Numbered from the stretch's first letter, positions 1-6,454 are shown. The stretch is DNA of 7,375 bases from Chloroflexota bacterium (GCA_016210435.1 JACQUF010000081.1:1-7375), one strand, 5' to 3'. Translations and numbers: made by a program. Notes: generated from the sequence alone by a model not told the origin.

Positions 1-237
1 GCCCTGATCTCAGCTCTGTTCAGCCTCGCGCTCACAACCGGCGCACCGAGGGTGGTGCGCGGCGCCCGGATCGAGCACGTCTGCGGCGACCCCCGGCTCG
101 GTACTGAGAAAGACCGCGCTTACGGCCTCCGGATCGTGCGCACGGCTCTGAAGGCTGTCCAGACGCCAGTCAGTGGCCCGACGTTGTTTGACCCCTCAGA
201 TTTGGAGCCCGCGAAGGAGGCCGGCGTTGCGGCTTGA
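1..237 (+). CDS. C-terminal end of a GrdB/PrdB-family reductase subunit (5' partial)
   Basis: The open frame enters from the left edge and ends at TGA 235-237, leaving the last 78 residues. The stretch RVVRGARIEHVCGDPRLG (residues 17-34) followed by an acidic/basic helix and a QTPVSGPTLF tail matches, as I recall it, the C-terminus of the glycine/sarcosine/betaine/D-proline reductase component B subunit (GrdB, GrdF, PrdB). Family members are about 430 residues, so roughly the last fifth is seen. In classical enzymes this subunit carries the catalytic selenocysteine (UGA) or cysteine and reductively cleaves the substrate bound on the partner subunit. The active site lies outside the window, so it is unknown whether this one is a selenoprotein. 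The gene overlaps the GrdE-like gene by 11 bases, which implies translational coupling. Family call is good; substrate is unknown. Confidence 0.75.
   Translation, partial: ALISALFSLALTTGAPRVVRGARIEHVCGDPRLGTEKDRAYGLRIVRTALKAVQTPVSGPTLFDPSDLEPAKEAGVAA
214..220 (+). promoter_or_regulatory. Ribosome binding site fixing the TTG start of the grdE-like gene
   Basis: AAGGAGG, a full anti-Shine-Dalgarno match, lies inside the end of the upstream grdB-like frame and 6 bases before TTG 227. It decides the start codon and explains how the overlapping gene pair is translated together. Confidence 0.8.
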
Positions 238-1507
238 GCTTGGAACCTTCCCGGTAGAGCGAGTCGTGTTTGCCGACCGCACACGCTGGTCGAATGGCAC
301 ACTCGAAATCCATCAGAAGCAGATCACGGACGCTATCCTGCGTGATCCCCGGATTATGAGCGCCCGACTGGAAATCGTGAAGCCCGGCGAATCGGTCCGA
401 ATCACGTCGGTCCGGGACGTGATCGAACCACGATGCAAGGTGGCGGGCCCGGGGGTCGTGTACCCGGGGATATGCGGCCGGCCGGTCACGGTCGTCGGGC
501 AGGGCCGCACACACCGGCTATCCGGGACTGCCGTGATCGAAGTCGCCGAAGTTGAGATGTACCGCGGCAACGACGCCTGGCTGGACGGTTTCATCGATAT
601 GGCCGGACCCGGCGCCGTGAGCCCGTATTCGGCACTCCAGAACGTATGTGTCGTCCTCGACGTCGACCGCACGCTGTCGATCGAAGATCAGAACATCGCG
701 TGCCACCGTGCGGCGCTACTCGTTTCCGACTCACTTGCCTCGGCAACCCGGGGTCTCACCCCGCCAGGCGCCGAGACGTTCGAGCTGACCAAGACGTCTC
801 CTGGTCTCCCACGGGCGGTCTACATCTGCTGTCATCGTTCGCCCCAGCACTACGCAAACTCGCTTTCCGCGTTCTGGACATCGATCTACGGCTTTTCGCG
901 ACAGACCCCGCCGTGGGTGCTGCACCCGAACGAGCTTATCGATGGCGCGATAAGCGTTCGCACATCGTGGGATCTGGTCAACAACCCTGTCCTGCGCGAG
1001 ATGTACGCACGCCACGGCAAGGATTTCGTCTTCGCCGGGGTGATCGCCATCCGCACGCGCTGGAGTTCGCAGGATGAAAAGGACATCACATCCTTGCAGA
1101 CCGCGAAGACTGCCCAGATGCTCGGCGCGGAAGGCGCTGCGATCACCTGGGATTCGGGCGGGAACGACTTCATGGAGGTGATCCGCACAGTCCAGGCCTG
1201 CGAACGCGCGGGGATCAAGACAGTCTGGCTCACTGGCGAGGAACCCCCCGAGACGGGGGGGCCGCCGCTACTCGAGCCTCTGCCCGAGGCGCAGGCAATT
1301 GTGAGCATCGGATACGGCTCGCGTATCAAAGCTGAATCAGACGTCACGGGCGACGCGGTTCCGGGAGTCGAACGTGTGATCGGCCAGAAGAAGATCGTGG
1401 CCGACAGCAGCCAGCGGCAACGCGTCGTTCCTGCCGATGGTCCGCTGCCGGGTCCACGGTGGGCGGACCACTACGGGTTCGGACGCATCAGCTGCCTGGA
1501 CTACTGA
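227..1507 (+). CDS. GrdE-like glycine/sarcosine/betaine reductase component B subunit
   Basis: 426 residues from a TTG at 227. This start was chosen because a perfect AAGGAGG ribosome site (214-220) sits 6 bases upstream and because the protein then begins MRLELGTFPVERVVF, the conserved family N-terminus. An ATG-like start at 173 would add 18 unrelated residues. Other family landmarks are EIVKPGESVRI (about 50-60), DVIEPRCKV, GQGRTHRLSGTAVIE (about 92-105) and ELIDGAI (236-242). Classical GrdE/PrdA is a proprotein cleaved at an internal cysteine to give a carbonyl (pyruvoyl-type) group that forms a Schiff base with the substrate amine. In this protein the segment after DGAI reads SVRTSWDLVNNPV (243-255) and has no cysteine, so that chemistry is probably absent or different. 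It is paired with the GrdB-like gene upstream and followed 9 bases later by an ABC permease remnant, consistent with an old operon that included uptake. Family call is firm; reaction is unknown. Confidence 0.82.
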   Translation: MRLELGTFPVERVVFADRTRWSNGTLEIHQKQITDAILRDPRIMSARLEIVKPGESVRITSVRDVIEPRCKVAGPGVVYPGICGRPVTVVGQGRTHRLSGTAVIEVAEVEMYRGNDAWLDGFIDMAGPGAVSPYSALQNVCVVLDVDRTLSIEDQNIACHRAALLVSDSLASATRGLTPPGAETFELTKTSPGLPRAVYICCHRSPQHYANSLSAFWTSIYGFSRQTPPWVLHPNELIDGAISVRTSWDLVNNPVLREMYARHGKDFVFAGVIAIRTRWSSQDEKDITSLQTAKTAQMLGAEGAAITWDSGGNDFMEVIRTVQACERAGIKTVWLTGEEPPETGGPPLLEPLPEAQAIVSIGYGSRIKAESDVTGDAVPGVERVIGQKKIVADSSQRQRVVPADGPLPGPRWADHYGFGRISCLDY

Positions 1508-1516
1508 TTCAGAGGC

Positions 1517-1859
1517 ATGGGTCGATTCCTGATCCGGCGCCTGTTCTTCATGCTGCTTGTCCTGTGGCATTCTGAGCAGGCACATTTTCCCCGGCGTGAT
1601 CAACACGGCAATCGTGATCGCGACCCTACAAGTAGGGAGCCTCATACTCACCGAGGCGATCCTGTCCTTCCTCGGCGCGGGTATACCGCCGCCGACGCCC
1701 GCATGGGGTTCCATGGTGTCCGAGGGCCGCCTGTACCTCGGCAGCGCATGGTGGATCGCGATCTTCCCGGGCATCGCAATCTTCCTTACGGTCTTCGCGT
1801 TCAATTTCCTGGGCGACTGGCTTCGCGATCGATTCGATCCCCGGCTGCGCCAGCTTTAA
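1517..1859 (+). pseudogene. Deletion-fused remnant of DppB-like and DppC-like ABC permeases
   Basis: From ATG 1517 the frame gives MGRFLIRRLFFMLLVLW, the typical N-terminus of a DppB/OppB-type dipeptide transporter permease. After about 17 residues (near 1567) that frame turns to nonsense. In another frame, from about 1566 to the TAA at 1857-1859, the sequence gives RHIFPGVINTAIVIATLQVG, then LTEAILSFLGAG, PPTPAWGSM, AFNFLGDWLRDRFDP. This is the C-terminal third of a DppC/OppC-type permease, including the EAA loop region and the last membrane segments. Intact DppB and DppC are about 300 residues each, so roughly 1.6-1.8 kb has been lost between them (estimated from usual family lengths). The product cannot work as a permease. 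The remnant sits 9 bases after the grdE-like stop, suggesting the Grd-type genes once shared an operon with a peptide/opine/nickel-class importer. Confidence 0.8.
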
Positions 1860-1884
1860 GACTGATACAGGGCCATCCCGGGCC

Positions 1885-2796
1885 TCAGCGGGCCAGCTTC
1901 CTCAGTCCCACTGAGACGAGATCGACCAGCCACACGCTCAGGATGTAGGCGACGAGCAGCATCGCGACGTCGGTGTAGCGGAAGAAGCTCAGGTCCAATC
2001 TGAGCTGATACCCGAGGCCGACCGCCGCCACGAAACCGACGACCGCGCTCGCGCGGATGATGACTTCCCAGCGGTAGAAGACGAAGGTCAGAATTTGCGG
2101 CAGCACCTGAGGAAGGATTCCGTAGAGCAACAGTTTGATGTTGCCCGCGCCGCTTGACCTTAGCGCTCTCAAAGGTCTCGGGTCGACGTTCTCCACGAGC
2201 TCTGCACCCAGGCGACCGAGGACACCGTAATTGTGGGCGGCAAGCGCGAGCGCGGCCGCGTACATCCCGGGCGCCATGACAAAGACGATTACCAGCGCCC
2301 AGACGACCTCCGGGACAGATCTCGTCAGGATGTGAATCGCACGGGTTCCCAGGTATATTGCTCGCCCGAGGGTGCGGTTCCCGAACGCGAGGTCGCCGTA
2401 GGTGATGTTCGAAGCCGCCGCGGTCATCGTCACGACCGCCCCGATCCCTGCGAGCGCCACGGCAATGAGACTCAAGGACAGGGAATCGACGGTCAATCTG
2501 GCGATTGTCCACCACTTGGTGGCGTCCCAGAACCCCGCGCTTCCACCTGCGCCTCTGCCCGCCAGCTTCGCGAAGAAATCTGCAAGACGAGTCCGGGCAG
2601 CGGATGAAAGGAACAGGCCAGTGTCGCTGTCCACGACGATGAACGCCCAGCCTGCGGCGCCGATCATCAAAGCAGCGACGAGCGACCACCCGGGAAAGCC
2701 GAGACCGAGGAAATGAGCCGGCGCGCGATCTGCCTGAATGGACGATCGCCGTATTGGGATGGGCGCATCGGTGTGGACCGCGATCGGGGTGGCCAT
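1885..2796 (-). CDS. PhnE-type ABC transporter permease (second permease)
   Basis: 303 residues, read from ATG at 2796-2794. That ATG overlaps the stop of the preceding permease by one base (TGATG), which decides the start against an in-frame extension further upstream. It is an integral inner-membrane component of an oxyanion-type importer. There are hydrophobic segments at about 35-57 and 103-127, and several more toward the C-terminus. Family motifs are SVPEVVWALVIVFV (about 170-183), RALRSSGAGNIKLLLYGILPQVLP (the EAA loop that docks on the ATPase), FYRWEVIIRASAVVGFVAAVGLGYQL and a final segment before LRKLAR. A longer loop of about 40 residues rich in Gly/Ala (about 60-100) separates the first two segments. 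Last gene of the operon; it converges on the permease remnant with only 25 bases between them. Two PhnE-type permeases in tandem are common in this transporter class and probably form a heterodimer. Confidence 0.85.
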   Translation of the reverse strand: MATPIAVHTDAPIPIRRSSIQADRAPAHFLGLGFPGWSLVAALMIGAAGWAFIVVDSDTGLFLSSAARTRLADFFAKLAGRGAGGSAGFWDATKWWTIARLTVDSLSLSLIAVALAGIGAVVTMTAAASNITYGDLAFGNRTLGRAIYLGTRAIHILTRSVPEVVWALVIVFVMAPGMYAAALALAAHNYGVLGRLGAELVENVDPRPLRALRSSGAGNIKLLLYGILPQVLPQILTFVFYRWEVIIRASAVVGFVAAVGLGYQLRLDLSFFRYTDVAMLLVAYILSVWLVDLVSVGLRKLAR

Positions 2797-3599
2797 CAGG
2801 TAAGCCTGCGCCGGACTTGCGCGCTCCAGATGTCGACCGCGACAACGATCAGGACGAGCGCATAAACGAGCGTCCAGACCTCCCGATAGTGAAGATCGTC
2901 GAGCGCGACCGTGATCCGGTACCCGATTCCCCCCAGCCCAACGATGCTTAAGACCGCTGCGGACCGGATGGCGCATTCGCTGCGGTAGAAGAAATAGCTC
3001 ACGAGATCTGGCAGCGCGCCGGGGATCTGCCCGTAGAGCAGGACCTGCGTTTCACTGGCGCCCGACGCTCGCAAGGCTGCAAGCCGGCTCTCAGGGACAT
3101 CTCTTAGCTGGTCGGCGATCACACGGCCGAGTATGCCCGCATACGGGATGCCGATTGCGAGACCACCCGCGAGCGGTGACAGCCCAAGTGCGAAGACCAA
3201 GATCAGGGCCCACACGAGCTCGTGGACTGCTCTCAGCAGGCCAAGAACCATCCTGCAGGCGACCGTGACCGCGGTAAGCGGCCGCGACGACCGCCCGAGC
3301 GAGCCGCTTGCGATCACACCCAGCGGAATACCGCCGGCGAAAGCGAGTGTCATGCCGGCAGCGGCGTAGGCAAGCGTCCTTCCCGAGGCGGCCAGGGTGA
3401 GACGCAGGTGGGCCGGGGCCAGGTCCGGGTTGAACGCGGCGCCAAGGCTCTGGCCCGCCGCAGAGAGTCCCTCCGGGTTGAGAACCCCTGCCGGGCTGCC
3501 CGCCCGCACCATTGAAAGGGCAATCGCGCCCACAAGGACCAGATTCAGGATGGTCGTTGGAGCAACGGAAGGGCGCACCTTCGTCAGGGCGGCGCTCAC
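2796..3599 (-). CDS. PhnE-type ABC transporter permease (first permease)
   Basis: 267 residues from a GTG at 3599-3597, overlapping the ATPase stop (GTGA). It has an N-terminal membrane segment (about 15-32), then after a periplasmic loop the permease core: LAYAAAGMTLAFAGGIPLGVIA, RAVHELVWALILVFALGLSPLAGGLAIGI, the coupling (EAA-type) loop RLAALRASGASETQVLLYGQIPGALP, and the family signature FYRSECAIRSAAVLSIVGLGGIGY near residue 210-233. These motifs are those of PhnE in phosphate/phosphonate/phosphite importers and in their presumed selenate-type relatives. It should pair with the downstream PhnE-type protein in the membrane and take its ligand from the lipoprotein encoded upstream. The family is clear; the transported anion cannot be read from a permease. 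Confidence 0.87.
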   Translation of the reverse strand: MSAALTKVRPSVAPTTILNLVLVGAIALSMVRAGSPAGVLNPEGLSAAGQSLGAAFNPDLAPAHLRLTLAASGRTLAYAAAGMTLAFAGGIPLGVIASGSLGRSSRPLTAVTVACRMVLGLLRAVHELVWALILVFALGLSPLAGGLAIGIPYAGILGRVIADQLRDVPESRLAALRASGASETQVLLYGQIPGALPDLVSYFFYRSECAIRSAAVLSIVGLGGIGYRITVALDDLHYREVWTLVYALVLIVVAVDIWSAQVRRRLT

Positions 3600-4396
3600 C
3601 CCGCCGTCTCGGTCATGCTCACCGATTCCGGGCCGCTCGCCCGGCCGTTCAACTGGTAGAGGGCATCAAGGCGCCTTCGGGACACCTTCGACGAAGGGAG
3701 ATCGAATTCGATTCTCCCGTTTCGCAGTCCGATTACCCGCTCGAAGAAGTTCGTGGCGAATTCCGGGGAATGCAACGAGGCAACAAGCGTCTTGTTAGTC
3801 TCAATTGTGAGGTCTCTCAGGAGGGAGAGGAGGTCTGTTGCGAGTTCCGGATCGAGCGACGCGACAGGTTCATCGACGAGCAGGATCGCGGGGTCCTGCA
3901 CAAGGAGCCGGGCGAGGGCGACACGTTGCTGCTCGCCCCCCGATAGACGGTCGACGCGCGTGAAGAACTTGTCCTCTAGTCCGACCCGTCGTGCGGCGCT
4001 CGCAGCAGCGTGAGACTGCACCGGCAGCAAGAGACCAGCCACCGCCCTCCAGGTACTCCAGCGTCCCAGAAGCCCTGCCTCAATGTTGTGCCTCACCGCC
4101 AGTTGAGGCACGAGGTCGAGTTGCTGCTGCATCATCCCAACTACGGAAGCGAGTTCCGGCCCGCGGCGGATATCCTGCAGGGGCGTCCCGAAAACGGTTA
4201 TCCCACCGGATGAGGGTTCGACCATCCCTGCCATCAGCCTGAGCAACGTGGTCTTCCCGGCGCCGCTGGGACCAAGCAGGCATACCTGCTCGCCGCGCTG
4301 TACCTCGAGAGTCATGGCGCTCACTGCGCACGATCCGGCATATGCCTTCGTCACGCTGTCCAGCCGAATCGCAGTCGGCGATTCCCGATCGATCAC
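3596..4396 (-). CDS. PhnC-type ABC transporter ATP-binding protein
   Basis: 266 residues from a GTG at 4396-4394, overlapping the stop of the binding-protein gene by four bases (GTGA). All ATPase elements are intact: Walker A GPSGAGKT (42-49), Q-loop glutamines in MMQQQLDL (around 90-92), signature LSGGEQQRVALAR (151-163), Walker B ILLVDEP (171-177), D-loop SLDPE (180-184) and switch histidine in SLHS (209). The length and the ELASVVGMMQQQLDLVPQLAVRHN stretch fit the PhnC branch of importer ATPases. It powers import through the two PhnE-type permeases. A Ser/Thr/Glu-rich tail of about 15 residues follows the conserved domain and ends at the next gene's start. Confidence 0.9.
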   Translation of the reverse strand: MIDRESPTAIRLDSVTKAYAGSCAVSAMTLEVQRGEQVCLLGPSGAGKTTLLRLMAGMVEPSSGGITVFGTPLQDIRRGPELASVVGMMQQQLDLVPQLAVRHNIEAGLLGRWSTWRAVAGLLLPVQSHAAASAARRVGLEDKFFTRVDRLSGGEQQRVALARLLVQDPAILLVDEPVASLDPELATDLLSLLRDLTIETNKTLVASLHSPEFATNFFERVIGLRNGRIEFDLPSSKVSRRRLDALYQLNGRASGPESVSMTETAG

Positions 4397-5280
4397 TGGA
4401 TCAATCCCAGCGACCTGGCCGTGGACTCGATGGCTGAGTAGTTGTCGTTCTTCGTCCCGACGAACGAGTCCGTCTGAAAGAGCGCCAGCGTGCGAGCGGT
4501 GTCTTCGTCCTTGCCGTTCATGGAGAGTAAAGCCTGCTGGACGCGCGCCGCGGTACCGTTGCCGTAGATCTTGTCCACGTTCGGCCCGATGACCCAGTGG
4601 TAGTCGAAGTAGGGCGGAGTGACGTAGATCGGGCGAACCCTGGTCGTGTCAACCTGATCTTCCTTGACTGCCCGCTCCCAGACCGCCTGATTGAGCACCC
4701 CGGCGTCGAAAGTACCGGCCTCGACCAGCTTCCAGGTCTTGTCGTGAGAGCCCGAGTAGGACGGCCGGCCTCTGAGGTCACGTTCGGGGTCGATCCCTTC
4801 CTGGACCATGAAGTACCTTGGCATGAGATGCCCCGAAGTCGAACTCTCACTTCCGAACGTAAACGAGAGACCACGCAATTCCTGGAGCGAGGCCGCCGCA
4901 ACGCCCGGACCAACTATGAATACCGAGCGGAACTCCTGATCACGTGGCCTCTGGGCTACTGCCTTCGCGCCCGGAGCGGCAATTCTCGCCTGCACTCCGG
5001 TCAGCCCTCCGAACCACGCGAGGCTCACGTCCCCATGCTCAAAGGCGGTCACGAGCGCGGCATAGGAGATCGACGGCTGGTACCTGACCTTCAGGCCAGT
5101 TTCGCGGCTCAGGTATGTCGCAATGCCGCCGAATCGCTCTTCAAGAATCGAGACCTGCTCATCGGGAATACCGGCGATAACCAGGGTAGGTTTATCGGGT
5201 GAGCCTGCGCAGCCGGCGAGGGCCAGGGCGAGTATCGCCGCCGCGAGCAAAGTGATGGAACTTCGATGCATGAATAGCAT
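4393..5280 (-). CDS. PhnD-type substrate-binding lipoprotein, putative selenate/oxyanion transporter
   Basis: 295 residues from ATG 5280-5278; a second ATG at 5271-5269 would remove three residues, and neither has a clear ribosome site. The N-terminus is a lipoprotein signal: MHRSS, a hydrophobic run, then lipobox LAGC with the lipidated Cys at 24. The mature part is a two-lobe binding domain: TLVIAGIPDEQVSILEERFGGIATYLSRETGLKVRY (32-67), LAWFGGLTGVQAR (88-100), FTFGSESSTSGHLMPRYF (140-157), SGSHDKTWKLVEAG (176-189) and FVGTKNDNYSAIE near the end. From memory, the FGGLTGVQAR and STSGHLMP stretches, together with the late TKNDNY motif, match the PhnD relatives annotated as putative selenate ABC transporter binding proteins better than they match phosphonate-binding PhnD. 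It is the first gene of a four-gene importer operon behind a LysR regulator. The binding role is firm; selenate as ligand is an inference from family naming, and sulfonate, phosphite or another oxyanion remain possible. Confidence 0.85.
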   Translation of the reverse strand: MLFMHRSSITLLAAAILALALAGCAGSPDKPTLVIAGIPDEQVSILEERFGGIATYLSRETGLKVRYQPSISYAALVTAFEHGDVSLAWFGGLTGVQARIAAPGAKAVAQRPRDQEFRSVFIVGPGVAAASLQELRGLSFTFGSESSTSGHLMPRYFMVQEGIDPERDLRGRPSYSGSHDKTWKLVEAGTFDAGVLNQAVWERAVKEDQVDTTRVRPIYVTPPYFDYHWVIGPNVDKIYGNGTAARVQQALLSMNGKDEDTARTLALFQTDSFVGTKNDNYSAIESTARSLGLIQ

Positions 5281-5286
5281 TCATGC
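5268..5286 (-). promoter_or_regulatory. Perfect inverted repeat covering the start codons of the binding-protein gene
   Basis: GCATGAAT-N3-ATTCATGC, 8 base pairs with a 3-base loop. In the mRNA it would fold into a hairpin holding ATG 5280 at the stem-loop edge and ATG 5271 in the far arm. As DNA it is a dyad that a regulator could bind. The function is inferred; the dyad itself is exact. Confidence 0.5.
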
Positions 5287-5320
5287 CATAAGGCCGAATT
5301 CCTTGCAACAACCATAAACG

Positions 5321-5330
5321 ATATGCATAT
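5321..5330. promoter_or_regulatory. ATATGCATAT palindrome between the regulator and the importer operon
   Basis: A perfect 10-base AT-rich palindrome in the 51-base gap between the LysR stop and the binding-protein start, in GC-rich surroundings. It could be a half of a LysR-type operator or part of an operon promoter. No convincing -35/-10 pair was found around it. Confidence 0.3.
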
Positions 5331-5331
5331 G

Positions 5332-6303
5332 TCAGCGCGTCCTTCCTGACCTGCGCATCCGTGTCCGACGAGAGCGCGGAGCGAAGGTCCGCGGCGGTTC
5401 AATACTCTCGACTCGGGGCAATACCTTGGTCACATGCCGCTCGAAGGCCCGGACAATCGGAGAGGGCGGCCCCGGTCTATGCCGCACCATGTAGAGCAGC
5501 CTTGTAAGCGGCGCTTCCGAGATCCTGACAGCGGACACACGCGAAGGCGGATGCTGTTCCAGAGCCCGCGCCGTCACAAAGCCAACACCGAGCCCGGAGT
5601 CAACCGCGGAGACCACGGCATGAGTCGATCCAAGGACCATGGCGACGCGCCATTCAGGCAGCTTTAGTCCCCGCTGCGCGAACGCGTCTCTCACGGAAAG
5701 CCGGGTGCCAGAGCCGTCCTCGCGTTCGATGAAAACCTGGCCCGCGAGCTCGGAGAGCGGGATGACGCCACGCTTTGCGAACGGATGGCGACCGGGAACC
5801 GCCAGAACGATCTCGTCCCAGGCCACCGGCCTGAAGACGAAAGCGGAGTTCTGGGTCCGGCGACCAACGAATCCGATGTCCCATTGCCGGTCGAGGAGTT
5901 CGTCGAGCACAGCGGCTGAGTCCGTCACTAATACCTCTGCCGCGACGCGGGGATGAAGGCGATTAAAGCTCGAAACGAGTTCGGGCACGAGGTACTCGCC
6001 CGGGGTCGTGCTCGAAATGATCCTCAGCCTGCCGGCCAGGTCATTCGATGGCGCGGCGATCTGCGCGACCAGGGAGTCGTATTCCGCGAGCATCCGTCGC
6101 GCGAATCCGAGGAGCGCCTCTCCCTGCGGCGTCAGTTCGATCCCTGATGCGCCTCTCTTGAGGATCGGTGCGCCGACCTCCTTCTCGAGCCGTTGGATGA
6201 GACGGGTGACCGCGGGCTGCGTCAGGCCAGCCTTCCTACCTCCGGCGCTCAGGCTGCCGGTATTGGCGACGGCGACGAGGACACGTAACTGATGGATTTC
6301 CAC
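5332..6303 (-). CDS. LysR-type transcriptional regulator
   Basis: 323 residues from a GTG at 6303-6301, chosen because GGAG (plus-strand ctcc 6309-6312) lies 5 bases upstream and because the family N-terminus starts at once (MEIHQLRVLVAVANTGSLSAGG). A further-upstream in-frame start would add 21 unconserved residues. The winged helix-turn-helix spans about 1-60, with recognition region LTQPAVTRLIQRLEKEVG. The effector domain follows: GRLRIISSTTPGEYLVPELV, DIGFVGRRTQN, and EREDGSGTR, which typically lines an oxyanion or small-ligand pocket in CysB-like proteins. The pattern recalls the LysR subgroup named as selenium-metabolism-associated in clostridia with grd genes; that link is from memory. 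It lies 51 bases upstream of the importer genes on the same strand, so it probably controls them and may be co-transcribed. The C-terminus carries an unusual Arg-rich tail (last ~15 residues). Confidence 0.88.
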   Translation of the reverse strand: MEIHQLRVLVAVANTGSLSAGGRKAGLTQPAVTRLIQRLEKEVGAPILKRGASGIELTPQGEALLGFARRMLAEYDSLVAQIAAPSNDLAGRLRIISSTTPGEYLVPELVSSFNRLHPRVAAEVLVTDSAAVLDELLDRQWDIGFVGRRTQNSAFVFRPVAWDEIVLAVPGRHPFAKRGVIPLSELAGQVFIEREDGSGTRLSVRDAFAQRGLKLPEWRVAMVLGSTHAVVSAVDSGLGVGFVTARALEQHPPSRVSAVRISEAPLTRLLYMVRHRPGPPSPIVRAFERHVTKVLPRVESIEPPRTFAPRSRRTRMRRSGRTR

Positions 6304-6368
6304 TGTGACTCCGGTAGCTCGCTGAATCAATGGCTTTAGTAGTGGCTGAAATCTTGCCAGAATCAACG

Positions 6369-6392
6369 GGCCCCGGAGTCGATTCCGGGGCC
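6369..6392 (-). terminator. Terminator hairpin of the former tRNA-Lys gene
   Basis: GGCCCCGGA, a 6-base loop, then TCCGGGGCC: a perfect 9-pair stem lying 17 bases beyond the CCA end of the tRNA fragment on the minus strand. The following minus-strand sequence (CGTTGATTCT) is only moderately T-rich. Its position right after a tRNA 3' end makes a tRNA terminator the best reading. It would also insulate the LysR gene from transcription coming from the right. Confidence 0.65.
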
Positions 6393-6409
6393 TACTTGTT
6401 TGGGAGATC

Positions 6410-6454
6410 TGGTGACCCGCCAGAGGCTCGAACTCTAAACCTACTGATCAAGAG
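6410..6454 (-). other. 3' half of tRNA-Lys(CTT), probable attachment-site remnant of an integrated element
   Basis: Read on the minus strand, this gives canonical tRNA positions 32 to 76 with no gap: anticodon loop CTCTTGA (T33, anticodon CTT, G37), 3' anticodon stem TCAGT, five-base variable loop AGGTT, T-stem TAGAG/CTCTG around loop TTCGAGC, 3' acceptor strand GCGGGTC, discriminator A and CCA. The 5' half is absent: the five bases before the loop are CGCAC, none of which pair with TCAGT, and no GACCCGC acceptor strand with a D-arm lies nearby. A break exactly at the 5' edge of the anticodon loop is a classic crossover place for tyrosine integrases. The displaced 3' half stays at the far end of the inserted element, so the element should lie to the right and the ancestral chromosome to the left. 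It cannot be a functional tRNA gene as it stands. Confidence 0.8.

Noticed and set aside
1244..1261. Six C's and seven G's forming a GC-only hairpin, possible terminator or frameshift site
   Set aside because: It lies inside the GrdE-like frame, which continues uninterrupted with conserved residues on both sides, and there is no T-tract.
1505..1540. TGA at the end of the grdE-like gene as a selenocysteine codon reading into the next frame
   Set aside because: The downstream in-frame sequence is the DppB-like N-terminus with its own ATG, the protein has already reached family length, and no SECIS-like stem-loop was evident.
1860..1884. Bidirectional terminator between the convergent permease remnant and importer operon
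   Set aside because: Only short GGCC repeats are present; no stem longer than four pairs and no T-run could be supported.
1856..2845. A 329-residue minus-strand open frame over the second PhnE-type permease
   Set aside because: It is an out-of-frame shadow: Arg/Gly/Pro-rich with no family motifs, while the other minus frame gives a clear permease with membrane segments and conserved loops.
4393..5280. Naming the importer genes phnD, phnC and phnE as phosphonate transport
   Set aside because: No phosphonate-degradation genes are nearby and the binding protein's motifs fit the putative selenate subgroup better, so family-type wording without symbols is safer.
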